In this document: piece after piece, positions 17,801 to 25,630 of the stretch
Position numbering within the stretch: position 1 is the first letter of the stretch
Layout of the letters: each line of letters starts with the position of its first letter
Assembly (NCBI GenBank): GCA_031271465.1
Contig: JAISVR010000013.1
Span: 1 to 40,060, forward strand
Reading direction: 5' to 3'
Source: Prevotellaceae bacterium
Lineage (GTDB): Bacteria > Bacteroidota > Bacteroidia > Bacteroidales > Paludibacteraceae
DNA length: 40,060 nucleotides
The notes under the pieces: generated by a model
Databases searched by the model: none
Seen by the model: only the letters and a program-made list of their open reading frames with translations
Told to the model about the DNA's origin: nothing
Position numbers and translations under genes: made by a program

Positions 17801-18793
17801 ATGTCGCGACGACGCAGGAAGAAATCTCAAAACCGTCCCATTTTCACCATACTTGGCGTGCTGGTATTGATAGTTTCGCTGGGTTTGATGTGGAAAATAT
17901 ATCCCCACGACAAACTCGTTTTTGCGTTGGTTTTTTTATCCACTGCGGCTGGCTTGGTACTGGAAACAAGCCGTTTGTATGGTTTTCGGGCTGCATTTAA
18001 TGTAAGTGCCTGGGCAATGCTTGGCAGCTATTGGGCATATCTTCCGGGGAAACGCGAACAGATATATGATTTGCAAATGCACATTGAATTTCAGCCCTTT
18101 GCTTTTATTGCATGGTTTTTGTTCATTGTGGTTGTTATTAGCCGCGTAGCCGAAGACCGCAAACTCACTCCGCCGTTGCACGAAGGGCTTTCGCTTATGC
18201 AGAGCATTGCTTTTGTATATTTGCTTGTGGCAACGGAATTTTATCGTACAGATAATCTTTTCCTGCAAATAGTGTTGGGTGTGGCGGTTTTATTGTTAGT
18301 GTTTGCGCTTCTCAATGCCTTTTTGCCTATTGTGTTAAGCAAATGGATACGCTTTGTACTCAGCTTGTGGAGCGTGCTGATGATGAGCGTGTTTGCGCTT
18401 TACAATCTTTGGCTGACCGCCTTGGAAGATCAAAGTCTTTATTGTTATTCGGGCGATGTTTCCGACTTGCTTATCCTGGTGTTGCGTTTCTTTTTGTTGG
18501 GAATTTCGGCTCTCTACATTGCTATGAATATTTATTTGATATTCGACTTTTTGCCCGAAAGAGGAGAATCGGGATATTTCCGTCGCATTGCCAAGCTATA
18601 TACCGAGTATGCCAACCGTTTCGTGGCAGAGCAGTTGCCGTTTAAATTTGCATTGCCTGTTTTCGTATGTGTTTTGGGATTGTTTGCAGCCAATTACTAC
18701 TTTTCGATTTTGCCTGTTCCAACGGCTATCTGGCTGGTGATGTTTGTTTTGCCTTTGCTTGTTTCGGTAATTATGTTTTCCGTACGAAGATAA
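17801..18793 (+). CDS. Polytopic inner-membrane protein of unknown function
   Basis: The 330-residue protein has a basic N-terminus (MSRRRRKKSQ) and roughly nine or ten hydrophobic segments spread over residues 13-326, so it is an integral inner-membrane protein. A conspicuous loop 'YLPGKREQIYDLQMHIEFQ' lies after the third segment, and another, 'DFLPERGESGYFRRIAKLY', lies about 250-270. I do not recognise a transporter, enzyme or secretion family from these motifs. It has its own promoter box and stands alone between the AsmA unit and ftsY. Confidence 0.8.
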   Translation: MSRRRRKKSQNRPIFTILGVLVLIVSLGLMWKIYPHDKLVFALVFLSTAAGLVLETSRLYGFRAAFNVSAWAMLGSYWAYLPGKREQIYDLQMHIEFQPFAFIAWFLFIVVVISRVAEDRKLTPPLHEGLSLMQSIAFVYLLVATEFYRTDNLFLQIVLGVAVLLLVFALLNAFLPIVLSKWIRFVLSLWSVLMMSVFALYNLWLTALEDQSLYCYSGDVSDLLILVLRFFLLGISALYIAMNIYLIFDFLPERGESGYFRRIAKLYTEYANRFVAEQLPFKFALPVFVCVLGLFAANYYFSILPVPTAIWLVMFVLPLLVSVIMFSVRR

Positions 18794-18841
18794 ATTTTCG
18801 TTGATGCAGGAAACGCGATATATTTATCCTGCAAAATATCG

Positions 18842-18849
18842 TATCTTTG
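18842..18849 (+). promoter_or_regulatory. -7 box (TATCTTTG) of ftsY
   Basis: Perfect TAnnTTTG match 28 bp upstream of the ftsY start codon. Confidence 0.65.
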
Positions 18850-18877
18850 CCAAATTGTAAAAAAAAAATATAATCCT

Positions 18878-19828
18878 ATGGCATTTTTTAATTTTTTCTC
18901 GAAAGAAAAGAAAGAAACATTAGATAAAGGACTGGAAAAAACCAAACAAAGCGTTTTCTCCAAAATTGCCCGTGTAGTAGCCGGAAAAACGAAGGTGGAC
19001 GACGAGGTATTGGATAACTTGGAAGAAATCCTTATAACATCGGATGTAGGTGTTGAAACCACATTGAAAATCATTCAGCGTATCGAACGCCGTGTGTCGA
19101 AAGAAGGATATATGGGTACAAACGAGTTAAACACCATTTTGAAAGACGAAATTGCCTCGCTGCTCACTGAAAACAATGCGGCTGAAGTAGCCGATTTTTC
19201 GGAAGAATTGCCTGCAAAACCTTATGTAATTATGGTTGTAGGTGTAAATGGCGTGGGTAAAACGACGACTATCGGCAAACTTGCCAAGCAATACAGCAAA
19301 GCGGGAAAGAAAGTATATTTGGGTGCTGCGGATACTTTCCGCGCGGCAGCAACCGAACAGCTTGTTATCTGGGGCGAGCGGGTAGGAGTGCCTGTTATCA
19401 AGCAGCAACAAGGGGCAGACCCCGCTTCGGTAGCTTTTGATACGCTGAGTGCTGCAAAGGCTGCCAATGCCGATGTGGTGATTATCGATACCGCAGGCAG
19501 GCTGCATAACAAAATAAACCTGATGAACGAGCTGACTAAAATCAAAACTGTGATGCAAAAAGTGATTCCCGATGCGCCGCACGATGTAATGCTGGTACTC
19601 GATGGTTCTACAGGGCAAAACGCTTTTGAGCAGGCAAAACAATTTACCAAAGCCACCGAAGTAAAATCGCTCGCCATTACCAAATTGGACGGTACGGCAA
19701 AGGGCGGTGTGGTTATCGGTATCAGCGACCAGTTCAAAATCCCTGTGCGCTACATCGGCTTAGGCGAGGGTATTGACGATTTGCAGGTATTTAATAAAGA
19801 GGCTTTTGTAGAGAGTTTGTTTGGGTAA
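18878..19828 (+). CDS. ftsY: Signal recognition particle receptor FtsY
   Basis: FtsY is the membrane-associated GTPase that receives the SRP-ribosome complex and hands it to the Sec translocon. The 316-residue protein is the short form lacking the acidic A domain, as usual in Bacteroidota. An amphipathic N-terminus ('MAFFNFFSKEKKETLDKG') probably provides membrane contact. GTPase motifs are GVNGVGKTT (122-130), DTFRAAATEQL (152-162), DTAGR (204-208) and TKLDGTAKGG (268-277). The final 'GLGEGIDDLQVFNKEAFVES' is characteristic. In Bacteroidales, ftsY is usually followed by rimO. Here a secretion island lies between them. Confidence 0.98.
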   Translation: MAFFNFFSKEKKETLDKGLEKTKQSVFSKIARVVAGKTKVDDEVLDNLEEILITSDVGVETTLKIIQRIERRVSKEGYMGTNELNTILKDEIASLLTENNAAEVADFSEELPAKPYVIMVVGVNGVGKTTTIGKLAKQYSKAGKKVYLGAADTFRAAATEQLVIWGERVGVPVIKQQQGADPASVAFDTLSAAKAANADVVIIDTAGRLHNKINLMNELTKIKTVMQKVIPDAPHDVMLVLDGSTGQNAFEQAKQFTKATEVKSLAITKLDGTAKGGVVIGISDQFKIPVRYIGLGEGIDDLQVFNKEAFVESLFG

Positions 19829-19836
19829 GCGGTTAT

Positions 19837-19875
19837 CGTCATTGCGGGCTTGATTCGGAATCGCAGAATAACAAT
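19837..19875. repeat. Dispersed ATTGCGGG-cttga repeat copy at the left edge of the secretion island
   Basis: The sequence has the left arm ATTGCGGG (19841-19848), the characteristic CTTGA loop and then a diverged right arm with GGAATCGC. It lies between the converging ftsY and GspK-like genes. The same family occurs at the other edge of the island (34378-34452). Confidence 0.6.
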
Positions 19876-19910
19876 ATGAAAAGTTACAATCAACTTAATT
19901 GCATAAAAAA

Positions 19911-21200
19911 TCAATACACCCACTTAATCACGCTGCCGCGAGTTTGTTCGTCGATTAAATCCATACCGACATAGCTGCGCGATAGTTTATACATATCAAT
20001 ATCCGTGTCCATCAATGTGTTTTCGTAAATAGACGAAGGGGTGGAAAGGAAAAAACGGTCGGTGTAGAGCGAGCCGTGAATGCTCCCCTTTATTTCGGTG
20101 TAGCCGTTGCTATATACCTGTCCTTTTACAACCGAACCATCGTCCAATTTCAGCATTGGCTGCTTGTCGGGCTCTGCCGATTTGCGATACATAAACGCCA
20201 TACCACAAACATTTGTTTTTTCGCCAATACTGATAGCGGGAGCTTTTGATATTTGTCCTTGCGAAATAACACCAACTGCCGAAGGATATTTCAAATTACA
20301 GTTATCACCAATGGCGATGGAGTCGCGGGCAAGCAGCTGCAATTTGCCTGCAAACTGATTTTCGACTCTGATATAAGGTGCTACGCACAACACATCGTTC
20401 AGTTGGTTGTTGTTGCCGATTTGTATTTCTTTTTCGGAAATTACGATGATTTTTCCCTGCAAAAACCTGTAATTCAACGCAATGGAGTAGGGCGAATAGA
20501 GCACTACGACCGAATCGAGAAAAGAAACCGTTAGCGAATCGCCCAACATTTCCTCGAAAGGAATCACTTTGGTAGAATTATTGATATATTTATCTAAAAA
20601 ATAATCGGTATTCAGGCGGGCAATGCGTTCGCTCAGGGGTGGCAGCACGCGGTTGGTTTTATGAATTTCGTTGTCGGAAATGCGCCGACCGGTAAAGGTT
20701 TTACCTTCGATATGCGCCTGCTTGAAACCTGCTTCGGGTAAAAAACTGTTGCCTTTGATATTCACATTGCCGACAACAGACACAGGCTTTCCGTGGTCGG
20801 ACACAAAAAAGGCAACATTGGTGGAGTCGTATTTGTAATTGCCCGCAATTACGGAGCGTTTCACTTTCAGCTGTTGGTGAAATGCCGTTACGGTAAACAA
20901 ATCGAAAACGCCCCAGGGCTCTTTTTCCATTTTTACAGAATCTGCCGCTTCGTTGTAGAGCGAAATAATCGTTTCCCCTCCCTCTTCAATCATATCGGGA
21001 TTGACCAGCAACAAATTGATAGCAGACGAGGCATTTGCGTTTAGCCTGTCCAGCAGGATTATCCGATTGTAAAAACGGTTGTTGTAGTGTGCGGCTAAAA
21101 TAAGCGTACTGCTCAAAATAATGATAATTGCCGAAATAAAAACGGCAAACGGCAGGGCGTAGCCTTTTAGTTTTGCGCGAAGCATAAGTTTATGATTCAA
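19911..21200 (-). CDS. GspK/PilX-like large minor pseudopilin candidate
   Basis: The 429-residue protein begins with a short basic leader, a glycine and one long hydrophobic helix ('KLKGYALPFAVFISAIIIIL'), as in prepilin-like GspK/PilX proteins. The possible cleavage is after Gly13, and there is no glutamate at +5, as is normal for GspK. The large remainder is beta-rich, with repeated short strands around 'VNIKGNSFL', 'EKEIQIGNNNQL' and 'SIAIGDNCNLKYPSAVG'. These recall polymer-forming (bactofilin-like) beta-helices rather than the alpha/beta domain of proteobacterial GspK. It is the last gene of the minus-strand secretion unit and overlaps the MORN gene by 11 bp. An ATG at 21185 (MLRAKLKG) would avoid the overlap and give a shorter, more typical leader. 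Confidence 0.7.
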   Translation of the reverse strand: MNHKLMLRAKLKGYALPFAVFISAIIIILSSTLILAAHYNNRFYNRIILLDRLNANASSAINLLLVNPDMIEEGGETIISLYNEAADSVKMEKEPWGVFDLFTVTAFHQQLKVKRSVIAGNYKYDSTNVAFFVSDHGKPVSVVGNVNIKGNSFLPEAGFKQAHIEGKTFTGRRISDNEIHKTNRVLPPLSERIARLNTDYFLDKYINNSTKVIPFEEMLGDSLTVSFLDSVVVLYSPYSIALNYRFLQGKIIVISEKEIQIGNNNQLNDVLCVAPYIRVENQFAGKLQLLARDSIAIGDNCNLKYPSAVGVISQGQISKAPAISIGEKTNVCGMAFMYRKSAEPDKQPMLKLDDGSVVKGQVYSNGYTEIKGSIHGSLYTDRFFLSTPSSIYENTLMDTDIDMYKLSRSYVGMDLIDEQTRGSVIKWVY

Positions 21201-21930
21201 CTTTTTTGCCCTTAAATATTTTCCGGTAAAACGGCTCCTTTTTTTCTTTCGCAGTATTGTCGTTTGTTTTCTTTTCTTTTTTTATCAGCTTGAATTTCTT
21301 TTCCTTTTTTGGTTTTTCTTCTTTTGCTTCCGATATTTTCTTTTCTTTTTTTGGCACTGCCTCGCCGTTTTTGTATTTTATCGGAGCTTGCTTTCGCCCA
21401 TCAATATAGGCAATGCTTTTACCGTGTTTTTGGTCATTTTTAAATCGACATTTTTCTACGATATTGCCCGATATGTCGTAAAAAAAAGCTTGCCCCTGTT
21501 TTTTGCCGCTTTTGTAGGCAACGACAGAACTAAGATTTCCGTTTTCGTGCCACTCGTACCAGTTGCCAACTCGTAGACCGTGCTCGTAATTCCCCTTGAC
21601 TGCCAACTGTTTGCTGTCGATAAAATATTGATTATAAACGCCGTGCAGCAATTTTCCGCTGTAATTTCCCTGCGTTGTATTAACCGTGTTGTTGATATAC
21701 CAAGTGTAGAATTTATCCTTGTTTGGCTTTATTTTTGCAGGCGCCACAGCCAACACAACAATATTGTATTTGTACAACGAATCGGCTAATTGAAAATGAT
21801 GATATTTTTTTCGTTCCTCAAAATTTTTCCTGTAATTTTGAGTATTTGCCGTCGCTGTGCCAACCGCCAATAGCAAACACAAAAAGACGATGTGTTTATT
21901 TTTTTCGAATAGTTTTGTACTGTTTTTCAT
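21190..21930 (-). CDS. Exported MORN-type repeat protein in the secretion operon
   Basis: The 246-residue protein has a signal peptide (about residues 1-29, 'NKHIVFLCLLLAVGTATA'). Three or four MORN/YwqK-like repeats follow, for example 'LLHGVYNQYFIDSKQLAVKG', 'GLRVGNWYEWHENGNLSS' and 'GKKQGQAFFYDISGNIVEK'. The last 60 residues are extremely Lys/Glu-rich ('KEEKPKKEKKFKLIKKEKK'). Such repeats mediate protein or lipid contacts in other systems; no secretion role is established. It overlaps the GspC/PilP-like gene upstream by 35 bp and the GspK-like gene downstream by 11 bp. This points to tight cotranscription and a part in the machine. Confidence 0.78.
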   Translation of the reverse strand: MKNSTKLFEKNKHIVFLCLLLAVGTATANTQNYRKNFEERKKYHHFQLADSLYKYNIVVLAVAPAKIKPNKDKFYTWYINNTVNTTQGNYSGKLLHGVYNQYFIDSKQLAVKGNYEHGLRVGNWYEWHENGNLSSVVAYKSGKKQGQAFFYDISGNIVEKCRFKNDQKHGKSIAYIDGRKQAPIKYKNGEAVPKKEKKISEAKEEKPKKEKKFKLIKKEKKTNDNTAKEKKEPFYRKIFKGKKVES

Positions 21931-22390
21931 AACTCACGATGATTGAATCGTTATATACTTGCTCTAATTTAATATTATCGACCGTTTCGCCTGTTTGCAC
22001 GAATTTCGATTTACCGTTGATATTGATAATTGCCAACGCCTTGCCCCGACTGATATGTTTCACAATGCCCTCGTATCGCAAAGCAGGGAAAACGACCGTT
22101 TTTTCTACCGTTTTTGGCGCGGGTTTCGGCTCTTGCGATTTGGGCATTTCGCTGCCGGTTTGTCTTTGCACAGTTGTGTTTGCCACATTTTTCAAAAAAG
22201 GATCTTGATAATTCAGTTGCAAATCGAATGTGTCCTGCGCGATTTGGGTTGTCGTTTTTATTTTTTCGGTTTGCGACAAAAAAACGCCGTTTTCTTCGTC
22301 CGCAGTATAAAAGAAAATTTTGTAAACAATGATGCCCCAAATAAGCAACGCCAAAGGCAGAAGGATATATGTTATTTTCTTGTTTTTCAC
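21896..22390 (-). CDS. GspC/PilP-like inner-membrane component
   Basis: The 164-residue protein has a single N-terminal membrane helix (about residues 8-27), a linker with 'LNYQDPFLKN', a Pro/Lys-rich segment and a small C-terminal beta domain from about residue 100. The closing part 'RYEGIVKHISRGKALAIINI NGKSKFVQTGETVDNIKL' follows the pattern of GspC homology-region and PilP domains, which link the inner-membrane platform to the secretin. The sequence similarity is at pattern level only. Its position between the lipoprotein and MORN genes, downstream of the GspM/PilO-like gene, supports it. It overlaps the upstream gene by 4 bp (ATGA). Confidence 0.72.
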   Translation of the reverse strand: MKNKKITYILLPLALLIWGIIVYKIFFYTADEENGVFLSQTEKIKTTTQIAQDTFDLQLNYQDPFLKNVANTTVQRQTGSEMPKSQEPKPAPKTVEKTVVFPALRYEGIVKHISRGKALAIININGKSKFVQTGETVDNIKLEQVYNDSIIVSYEKQYKTIRKK

Positions 22391-22803
22391 TCGGCGGGTG
22401 GTGGAGGGTCTGTAATATCATCTTGTGTGCTTTCTACCGAAAATGCAGCCGAAACGAATTCGGTTTGGCTGCTACCGTTGAGGGCTTTGACACGCCACTC
22501 GAAATCGCCTGCTTCGAGCGACAGGGTCAGTTTATTATCGGTAACAATCGTGTCCGCCAACAGGCGTTGTACCTGTCCAAACGACGGACTTACAACCTGA
22601 ACATTGTATTCCAACGCGTCATCGAGTTTATCCCACCAAAAAACAACGCTCGCGGCAGAAAGCTTGGTGTTATTTGCCGGAGCTATGATGCTGACCTGCT
22701 CTTTTTCCAAATTTTTTTCTATCAAATCGTCGCAGCCGAAACTAATTGCCGTCAACATTAATGACAGCAATATTACGGAGGCTTTTTTTGCGTATTTCTT
22801 CAT
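22387..22803 (-). CDS. Lipoprotein with Ig/fibronectin-like domain in the secretion operon
   Basis: The 138-residue protein has a lipoprotein signal ending in 'LTAISFGC' (Cys24). A compact beta-sandwich-like domain follows ('SVVFWWDKLDDALEYNVQVV', 'EAGDFEWRVKALNGSS'), similar to fibronectin type III or SusE-type modules, and a Pro-rich end. It is translationally coupled (4-bp overlap) to the GspC/PilP-like gene and starts 12 bp after the GspM/PilO-like gene. Secretins often need a small lipoprotein (pilotin) to reach the outer membrane, and this is the only lipoprotein of the locus. A pilotin or secretin-support role is therefore an inference from context, not from homology. Confidence 0.75.
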   Translation of the reverse strand: MKKYAKKASVILLSLMLTAISFGCDDLIEKNLEKEQVSIIAPANNTKLSAASVVFWWDKLDDALEYNVQVVSPSFGQVQRLLADTIVTDNKLTLSLEAGDFEWRVKALNGSSQTEFVSAAFSVESTQDDITDPPPPAE

Positions 22804-22815
22804 CGAGAGATTGAA

Positions 22816-23352
22816 TTATTTTGAATTTATCTGTATGTTTTGAAAATAAATATGAGCGTATAAATACAGCTGTTTGCTGCGGATATCTTTGGCTTGTTTG
22901 AATTGAACCGATACAATTTTCCCTGTTTTGCGCCCTTGCTCGGCATTATGGATAAATTGAAGAATGTTTTTGAAATTGCCTTCCACCACCATTTTGTTGA
23001 TGTATATCCGGTAATCCTGATACGACGAAATGTTCGTTTTGGGGAATTCAATCAGCATAAGGTTGTGTTTTTGCGAAAAATCGCTAACCTGTTCCAACAA
23101 TGTTTGCTCCAAATCAAGCGGCTCTTTGTGTGCCACCAACTGTTCCATTTGTTTGAGTTGCATTTCTATCGAGGCAATTTGCTCGGGAGCATCTTTGAGT
23201 AATTCCATTTTGTGCAACAAATCGCGATGTTCGCCAATAACAGCCGTTGTGCGTTCGATTGCCAGCGAATAAACCGCTATTGCCGACAATCCCAATACTG
23301 CCAACAGCAGGAAATATTTGTGCCTGTAACTCAATCGCTTAAATAGCTGCAT
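22816..23352 (-). CDS. GspM/PilO-like inner-membrane component
   Basis: The 178-residue protein has the bitopic GspM/PilO layout: a short cytoplasmic N-terminus, one membrane helix (about residues 12-30), a coiled coil (about 40-75, with 'EQIASIEMQLKQMEQLVAHK') and a C-terminal ferredoxin-like domain ('LLEQVSDFSQKHNLMLIEF', then 'YINKMVVEGNFKNILQFIHN'). GspM/PilO pairs with GspL/PilN to form the platform that couples the ATPase to the pseudopilus. The matching GspL/PilN-like gene is at 33095-34315 in the divergent unit. It is the first gene after an internal promoter box at 23391-23398. Confidence 0.82.
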   Translation of the reverse strand: MQLFKRLSYRHKYFLLLAVLGLSAIAVYSLAIERTTAVIGEHRDLLHKMELLKDAPEQIASIEMQLKQMEQLVAHKEPLDLEQTLLEQVSDFSQKHNLMLIEFPKTNISSYQDYRIYINKMVVEGNFKNILQFIHNAEQGRKTGKIVSVQFKQAKDIRSKQLYLYAHIYFQNIQINSK

Positions 23353-23390
23353 TTTTGTTGATTTTTCGGAAATTTTTTAATTTTTGCCTG

Positions 23391-23398
23391 CAAAAGTA
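23391..23398 (-). promoter_or_regulatory. -7 box (TACTTTTG) internal to the minus-strand secretion unit
   Basis: Matches TAnnTTTG on the minus strand, 38 bp before the GspM/PilO-like start, in a 161-bp gap after gspF. The five downstream genes can therefore be transcribed separately. Confidence 0.6.
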
Positions 23399-23513
23399 AG
23401 TTTTTTATTCGATTAAATAAATTTCTTTCGCCATAAAAAAGCAAAAAAACAGGAAGATATTATTGTCTTATCAGTTTTGGGGAGGAAGATTGCGAGGTTA
23501 GATTTGCAGGCTC

Positions 23514-24659
23514 TTAAAATCCAATACTCGTACTTAATTTGAATATCGGTAAATACATTGCAATCAAAATAATTCCAACAAACAGCCCAATTATAACAAT
23601 CATTAATGGTTCTAAAATGCTGCCGACCATTCCGGTTTGGTAATCAACATCGTCCATATATTGCGTTTTCAGGCGGTTAAAAATCGAGCCTAATTGATTC
23701 ACTTCTTCGCCCACTTTTACAAGCGAAATCATTCGTTTGTCGTAAATCGGGAATGCCGACATACTCTCATGCAGTGTTTTTCCGTGCAGAATATCGTTTT
23801 CGATAACGGCGATTGATTTTTGCAGCGGATAAAATGTTATCATTTTCTTGATCAATCCCAGTGCTTGCAACAGCGGAATATGAGCATTGACCAGTAATGA
23901 CATTGACAAACAAAAACGGGCTAAATACATTTTGCGTATCAATTCGCCGAAAAACGGAATACGCAGCATAGCCACCGCTTTCGTTTGCCGGTATTTTTCC
24001 TGTTTTTTGAGTAAAGAAAAAGCAATTATCAACACGGTTAAAATTATGATAATCAACATAATATGTTTTGAAATAAAATGAGAAATATTGATTATTGCTT
24101 TGGTGAGAGCGGGCAAGTCGTTGCCAAATCGGGAGAAAATATCCTCGAACATCGGCACAACAAATGTCATCATAAAAATAACGGCTAACACCGATGCCCC
24201 CAACACAAAAAGAGGATATGAAAATGCGCTTTTCATTTTCCGCCCCTGTTCTATTTTTTTTGTGTAATAACCGACCAAATCTTGCAAAACATCGCTTAAA
24301 CAACCTGTTTCTTCGCCAATTTTGATGCTTTGATATTCGTACATCGAAAATTTTTCGGTTTGCCAAATTGCTTCGGATAAACTTGCTCCGCTCAATACTT
24401 TTTCTCTGATGCCGGTGTATATTTCTTTCTCGTTTTTTTGGTTTGTTTCTTCGCACATCAAGTCGAGTGTGCTGCGCAAATCAATGCCCGATGACAGCAG
24501 AATGGACAAGTCGTTATAAAAATTTACCTTTTTTTTATCGGTCATTTTTTTGCCGCCAAATGAAATATCTTTGCTCAGCAGTTCTGCAAACTTGCCTGTC
24601 CATTGACTTTTAGCTCCGGCTTGTTTTCTATCTTTGATTTGTGCTATTGATATGCTCAT
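23514..24659 (-). CDS. gspF: Type II secretion / type IV pilus inner-membrane platform protein GspF/PilC
   Basis: The 381-residue protein contains two copies of the T2SSF domain (about residues 48-170 and 250-370). There are membrane helices near 155-178, 195-220 and 355-375, the normal topology of the GspF/PilC rotor protein. Typical motifs include 'SIKIGEETGCLSDVLQDL' in the first copy and 'LVKVGEEVNQLGSIFNRL' in the second, each with the conserved GE pair. GspF is the platform turned or pushed by the ATPase to add pseudopilin subunits. It lies 8 bp after the GspJ-like gene. The identification is secure at family level. Confidence 0.94.
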   Translation of the reverse strand: MSISIAQIKDRKQAGAKSQWTGKFAELLSKDISFGGKKMTDKKKVNFYNDLSILLSSGIDLRSTLDLMCEETNQKNEKEIYTGIREKVLSGASLSEAIWQTEKFSMYEYQSIKIGEETGCLSDVLQDLVGYYTKKIEQGRKMKSAFSYPLFVLGASVLAVIFMMTFVVPMFEDIFSRFGNDLPALTKAIINISHFISKHIMLIIIILTVLIIAFSLLKKQEKYRQTKAVAMLRIPFFGELIRKMYLARFCLSMSLLVNAHIPLLQALGLIKKMITFYPLQKSIAVIENDILHGKTLHESMSAFPIYDKRMISLVKVGEEVNQLGSIFNRLKTQYMDDVDYQTGMVGSILEPLMIVIIGLFVGIILIAMYLPIFKLSTSIGF

Positions 24660-24667
24660 TGTTTTTT

Positions 24668-25144
24668 TCAGTTTAATGCTTCGAGTTCCATTTCCATTTC
24701 TGCCGAATATTCTTTTACAAATTTATAAGGCAAGGCTGTTCCGCCTTTATGCAATGTGAAATTTATTTCGTCAATCAATCCTGCGCTTTGTTCCTGCCTG
24801 TTGAAATACATTGCAACCTCTTGTTTATCAACAAAAAAAGTATCGTTACTTATTTCAGTTGTGCGGATAATCATTTCGTCGTCGAACAAATAATTATATT
24901 TTTTTGTCAAAATCAGCATTTGCAAATCGTTGTTGTAGTAGCTTATTTCCGATGCCCGATTGAAATCTTCCTGCATAATGGCATACAATTGATACAGTTG
25001 TTTGTAATCTTCGTTCAGGCTTTTGTAATGGAAAATTCGGTCGTATGAAAACCGAAACACCGAAAAAGATGCAGCAACTACCACCATACTTATTATCATT
25101 GTAACAAGTATATCAGGAAAACTGAATGCGGGCAAATTTTTCAT
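24668..25144 (-). CDS. Minor pseudopilin (GspJ-like)
   Basis: The 158-residue protein starts with a 6-residue leader and a prepilin-type helix ('MKNLPAFSFPDILVTMIISM'). By alignment with the other pseudopilins here, cleavage would be Ala6-Phe7, with aspartate rather than glutamate at +5. The C-terminal part is beta-rich ('LQMLILTKKYNYLFDDEMII'), compatible with a minor pseudopilin head. Between the I-like gene (4-bp overlap) and gspF, it fits GspJ best. Similarity is limited to the N-terminal helix, so the letter is inferred. Confidence 0.75.
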   Translation of the reverse strand: MKNLPAFSFPDILVTMIISMVVVAASFSVFRFSYDRIFHYKSLNEDYKQLYQLYAIMQEDFNRASEISYYNNDLQMLILTKKYNYLFDDEMIIRTTEISNDTFFVDKQEVAMYFNRQEQSAGLIDEINFTLHKGGTALPYKFVKEYSAEMEMELEALN

Positions 25145-25494
25145 TCTGCAATAATGATTTGTTTGTACGAAGCCAATTTTCGTTTGGTTTTATTAAATGT
25201 TTCGAGATGCAAAACTTTGAGTTCCGCATTGTCCCGGTAAGTTCCGATCGTTTTTGTAACAAATAATGCACTGTCAATCATTATTTCTTCGTCAAAATAA
25301 CTGCGTTGCTGTTTGCTTTCTATGGCAATGCGTTTGGTTTCGGTAAAAGCTCGCAGTTTTTCGCCCCGCGCATCTGTTCGGAGAAGATTTATGTATATCA
25401 TACCCGACAGCCAAAAACAAGCAAGTACAATAATCATCGCTACAACGGCTTCGATAAGGGTAAAAGAGGCTAAACGGACAGATTTTATAATCAT
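25141..25494 (-). CDS. Minor pseudopilin (GspI-like)
   Basis: The protein is 117 residues from the ATG at 25494. An earlier TTG at 25545 is in frame but lies within the TATCTTTG promoter box (25543-25550), so it cannot be the start of that transcript's gene. With the ATG, the leader is ten residues (MIIKSVRLAS) followed by the classical FTLIEAVVAMIIVLACF helix with Glu at +5, the same leader length as the GspG-like protein. The residue before cleavage is Ser instead of Gly. The head is small and mixed. It is the first gene of the minus-strand secretion unit and overlaps the J-like gene by 4 bp. Confidence 0.85.
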   Translation of the reverse strand: MIIKSVRLASFTLIEAVVAMIIVLACFWLSGMIYINLLRTDARGEKLRAFTETKRIAIESKQQRSYFDEEIMIDSALFVTKTIGTYRDNAELKVLHLETFNKTKRKLASYKQIIIAE

Positions 25495-25542
25495 TGCGGT
25501 GAGTTTTGATTTCAATTTACTTACTAACTGATTTTGAGCGCG

Positions 25543-25550
25543 CAAAGATA
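25543..25550 (-). promoter_or_regulatory. -7 box (TATCTTTG) of the minus-strand secretion unit
   Basis: Perfect TAnnTTTG match on the minus strand, 49 bp upstream of the ATG at 25494. It decides the start choice of the GspI-like gene. Confidence 0.7.
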
Positions 25551-25594
25551 GTGAGAAAATAAAATATCGTCTTTTTTATTTAAAGAAAAAGACA

Positions 25595-25602
25595 TATTTT
25601 TG
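25595..25602 (+). promoter_or_regulatory. -7 box (TATTTTTG) of the plus-strand secretion unit
   Basis: TAnnTTTG match 29 bp upstream of the GspG-like ATG. With the box at 25543-25550 it forms a divergent promoter region controlling both halves of the machine. Confidence 0.65.
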
Positions 25603-25630
25603 CAAGCTCGAAAAAAGCGAATATAATATT

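Noticed and set aside
4469-19828. An SRP gene cluster formed by ffh and ftsY
   Set aside because: The two genes are 13 kb apart with unrelated genes, own promoters and terminators in between.
25495-25545. Upstream TTG start for the GspI-like pseudopilin
   Set aside because: The TTG is part of the -7 promoter box, and the shorter ATG start gives a normal ten-residue prepilin leader.
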